Assembly: GCA_963971225.1 (NCBI GenBank)
Contig: OZ020267.1
Location: 2,232,001-2,296,000, forward strand
Length of the DNA: 64,000 bases
From: Melieria omissa
Taxonomy: Eukaryota > Arthropoda > Insecta > Diptera > Ulidiidae
Reading direction: 5' to 3'
In this document: positions 60,901-64,000 of the stretch, piece by piece
How the letters are laid out: the number at the start of each line of letters is the position of its first letter
How positions within the stretch are numbered: the first letter of the stretch is position 1
Program-made: the position numbers and the translations under genes
Notes under the pieces: generated by a model
What the model was told of the DNA's origin: nothing
Databases searched by the model: none
The model's input: only the letters and a program-made list of their open reading frames with translations

Positions 60901-63900
60901 CTCTTAAAAAAGTTATCCAAATTGTGCAAACATTTTCCTTTGTTGGCTTCCAAATTTTGTTGCTATCCATTCTTATACAAATACACTTAGCAGATCGAGA
61001 TAACTTGAAGCTGGGTTGGCTTGGCTTGGCCGCGGACCGACTGCTGTGCACTGTTTGTGCGAAACAAATAAAGTGGTGTAATTAATTTTATTTGATATCT
61101 CATTTCGGATTTTATGTGCACACGACTGTGCGACAGTCGCAAATTTTACGGCTCGCCATCAATCCATTCAGTCGGCCAGCCGTTTGCGACACTTTCGCCG
61201 TTCGCAGCGCGCGAAATTGGACGCTCAATTTTGTTTTATGACAAATATCTGGCGCTCGATGCGTTCGAATGAAGTTATCAACTGCGCATCTTGTTGTTGT
61301 TTCGGCCAAATTGATGGCCAACATATTTCCTTGCGGCTTTGCCTAATTGCACGGAAGGCGAAATGCTCGAGCGAGCGCGGCGTTGTTGTTGCTGTGCGTA
61401 AGAATTTAATTCCGTTCCTGTTCATTACGGCCCTTTCACAAAGTTTTCAATTTGAGTGCTAAACCACTACAACAACAACAACTTCGTTTGTTGCCTACGG
61501 ACTTTGCGCTCTTGTCCCCTTCGACCGCAAATAATTTGCACTGCACGATGTGGCGCGCAAAAAGTACTTTTTCAACAAAAAACTGCACTAAACTAACAAT
61601 TAAATAATAATTACCATTCAGCAAAGAATAAAAATAGAATGAAAAAAGTGTGTGTGTGTAGAAAAAAGTGGCGGAAACTTGACTCTAACAAAATGCTGTT
61701 TAAAAGTGGCAAAAGTGAAAATGAGTAAAGTAACAAACAAATAAACAAACAACAGCAAAAAACCCCAAACACTCTGCACAGAAAAGAAAAAATGTGCAGA
61801 AAAAATGTAAAATTGTAAAAGTTGTGAAAAAGTGGCAGCAAAACTTAAATGAAACAAGTGCAACAAGCGCACCGCCGCCTTCGGCCTCCGCAACACAATT
61901 TACATTCCCCTCTCAGTGCGGGGCGGCTGAGACGGCAAAAACTAATGAAAGAGCTCCTAGTAGCATAGAGCGAAATGTTTCTTCGTTGCTCTCGCGCCAT
62001 TTCGCCTTTTTTGCCACGTCAGCGGCGCTGCAAATAACCAACCAGCCAGCCGAAGGTGCAACTTTTGACTTTGCCGACGCGCCGCTCACCTGTCGCTGAC
62101 TCCGGCACTGGCAGCGGCGGGTGCGCGCTCGCGGGTGACTTAATGTGTGGCACTTTGCCACAAGTTGCGTTCACCGCCGCCGCCGCCGCCGCTTCATAAT
62201 GAAATTTTTGCTTGCGCACATTCTTTGACTACTTTAATGAGCGACAGTGCACAACTACGCGTTCGTACATATGTTTGTATATATTTACTTGTATGTCTGT
62301 CAGCTGCAAGGTGTATTTTTCCATAACAAAAGCTTTGCTAGCTGAAGTGAAGGTAGGAAGTAAATGTGCTGACGTTTTTAATTTAAATTATGTGAGTGAA
62401 TAATTTTCGAGTTCTTCTTCAAGGTCAAATTAAATTCAATAATATCGATTTATATTATTACGCAAGTGTGTACTGAAGCTCAATTGGCAGAAGAGCGCAC
62501 TGACAAATAAGAAACCAAAGCTTAACTTCAGAAAATGTTCCTGTATAAATACAAATTTCTTACATTTCAAAAGGATACGTAACCTAAATGCTTCTTGGAA
62601 ATTATGAAAAAGGTTCCTTAAGGATATTTTTCCTCTCTATGTGAGTGCCTTCACTCAATCTCTTTGTCCATTCAGGACACTGAACACTTTCTATTGCATA
62701 CGATGGGCCATGTCTTAGTTGAGGCTCGAACCCAACACTCAGACTTATGGTGCAACTCATTATTTCTGTAAACAAATCACACTCAAAGCAATCAAATATC
62801 ATTTCTCACTATTGACAGTAGAGCAAAATAAACCAAAATACCACAAGTCACTCTACCACAAGGTTTCGAACTTTACAAAAGTCACTTCATACCATTGAAA
62901 GTTGAAAGAAATCCAACAAAAGCAAACAGAACTAGTGGCAACAAATCATTTCATTACATTTTTTTTCTTCATCTTCAATTTTTTTTTGGCTTCTCTTAAA
63001 GTACTCGCCAACAACATCTAAAGCGAGTCAAGCAATCTTTCGATGTTGTTGCTGTTTTAATTTTTCTCTGTTTTTTTTTTCGTGCACACCTTCCACAGTT
63101 TGGTTTCCGTGCCGCTGCACCGAGCCGAAATGGATGCTGCTTCCTTTGGCAGTTATTTATTTTGTAACCTAATTGTTGTTGTTATATGTTTCTTGCTGTT
63201 GTTGTCGCCACGTACATAGTTGCCACCGCCAGCTAACAGCTCCATTCATTTCGGCAAAATTGCTTGGTCGCCGCCGCCGCTGCCGCTGCCATTCGTTACG
63301 TTGTTGGGTTCTTGCGGCTTTCGGCTTTGGCCTTTATTTCATTTGTTATAAATGAGTTGAATTCATTTTATTTACAATATTTATTTTTTCCACTCGCAGC
63401 AATTCATTTTGAGCTGCTTTTACAGTGATTTTATTGCATTTCTGCTCGATGCTTCCGTTGGTCGCTGCCGCCGTCGCTTGTTGCCTAAAAATGTTGTAGC
63501 TGATTTTTCGGATTTCTTTGTCTTCTCTTTTTAATGGCCGCCGCCGCCAACGATTTTCTGCCTTTTCTGTTGCTTGCACAGCACAATTGTTGTTGTTGTT
63601 GCGGCATCATTGATATCGACAAGTTACATTGTTGCCGGCGAATGGGGTTAGTTGCTGCGCCTCCGTGTCCGCCGCTCTCTCCTCGCTGTGGTGTTTCCAA
63701 ATAAAATTATACTCGAGGTGCATTGTGTGCTGTGCAACACTAACAACAACAACAAGAATAGCACTAGAAACCATAACAACAATGAAGTCAGCAACTAACA
63801 ATGCCAGCCAGCAACTAGCGACATCAGCAGCAGCAGCCGCCGCAGCATGTTGCAACCGTAACACGGACGGACGTTGCCAGCAGGCAATGTCAGAATGTAT

Positions 63901-64000
63901 TCTTATCTTGAATGAAGCAGGCAACGGGTTGGGGAAAAGTTGTCGCCGGGTGGCCGCACCTTCAGAGTTCCTTTTACGTTTCGCTTTGCCGCCGCAACTT

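Larger units (their letters stand above)
33822..64000 (+). other. Probable further beat intron, open at the right edge
   Basis: The exon ending at 33821 has a clean donor, so the transcript continues, but I see no exon with the expected second cysteine and C-terminal tail. Repeats and transposons in this stretch are listed separately. Segments 35.5-38.8, 39.2-41.2, 42.3-44.7, 45.4-47.9, 50.6-52.8, 55.2-60.3 and 61-64 kb hold CA/TG microsatellites, CAA/GTT-rich stretches and unrecognised non-coding sequence. The 36.46-37.5 kb part is GC-rich, but no frame in it is convincing. A short, diverged exon could have been missed. Confidence 0.5.

Noticed and set aside
62602..62802. Minus-strand frame and a GGTTCGAGCCTC box-B-like word
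   Set aside because: No box A at a suitable distance and no tRNA fold by eye, so neither a tRNA nor a second SINE copy is supported.
1..64000. CRISPR, operon, riboswitch or bacterial-type system
   Set aside because: Split exons, microsatellites and eukaryotic transposons show a fly nuclear genome; no spaced identical repeats of CRISPR type.

Overview
This is intron-rich, transposon-rich genomic DNA of a higher fly. The three recognisable host exons encode a Beaten-path (Beat) family immunoglobulin protein. The CAA/CAG-rich non-coding DNA, many CA/TG microsatellites, mariner and Jockey/R1-type remnants and fly-like splice sites all fit Brachycera. Tephritid fruit flies are my best guess, from remembered repeat families rather than a search. 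No rRNA, tRNA gene, CRISPR array or bacterial-type operon was seen.

Host gene: one plus-strand gene covers most of the window. Its visible exons are 18023-18237, 21436-21571 and 33688-33821. Intron phases agree across all junctions (1, 0, 1, 0), with AG acceptors and GTGAGT/GTAAGT donors. Together they give the first Ig domain and the start of the second, closest in memory to Drosophila beat-IIa/IIb. The signal-peptide exon and the 3' exons were not found, so the gene probably runs off at least one end. A second, weaker coding signal is a candidate 171-nt minus-strand exon at 34452-34622, inside the intron after the third exon.

Layout: 1-18022 is non-coding. It holds a 53-nt poly-A run, a TA-flanked MITE-like element (6514-7149), a decayed mariner (10003-10370), a tRNA-derived SINE with a 14-bp target duplication (10576-10880), an AT-rich block (13.7-14.5 kb) and a fold-back pair of LINE fragments (15451-15656). 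Intron 18238-21435 is 3.2 kb. Intron 21572-33687 is 12.1 kb and contains a 0.57-kb (CAATT)n array, a 1.4-kb pyrimidine-rich tract and a minus-strand LINE fragment. From 33822 to the end there is no confirmed host exon. That stretch holds a (TAAAA)n array, more minus-strand LINE fragments, a 1-kb GGTTT/TTAGTT array, nested tandem duplications, a 1.08-kb TIR element with repeated GGGGCGAATCGTTAC motifs (48550-49625), an internally deleted Tc1/mariner copy (50018-50578), a 64-nt hairpin (53514-53577), a TTAA-flanked piggyBac-like MITE (53710-54441) and a possible piggyBac C-terminal cysteine remnant (54.9 kb).

The window is best read as one large neural cell-surface gene whose introns have collected non-autonomous transposons and simple-sequence arrays. 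The most interesting candidates are the SINE, the three intact-looking TIR elements, the hairpin and the hidden minus-strand exon. Whether any is undescribed cannot be settled without database searches.
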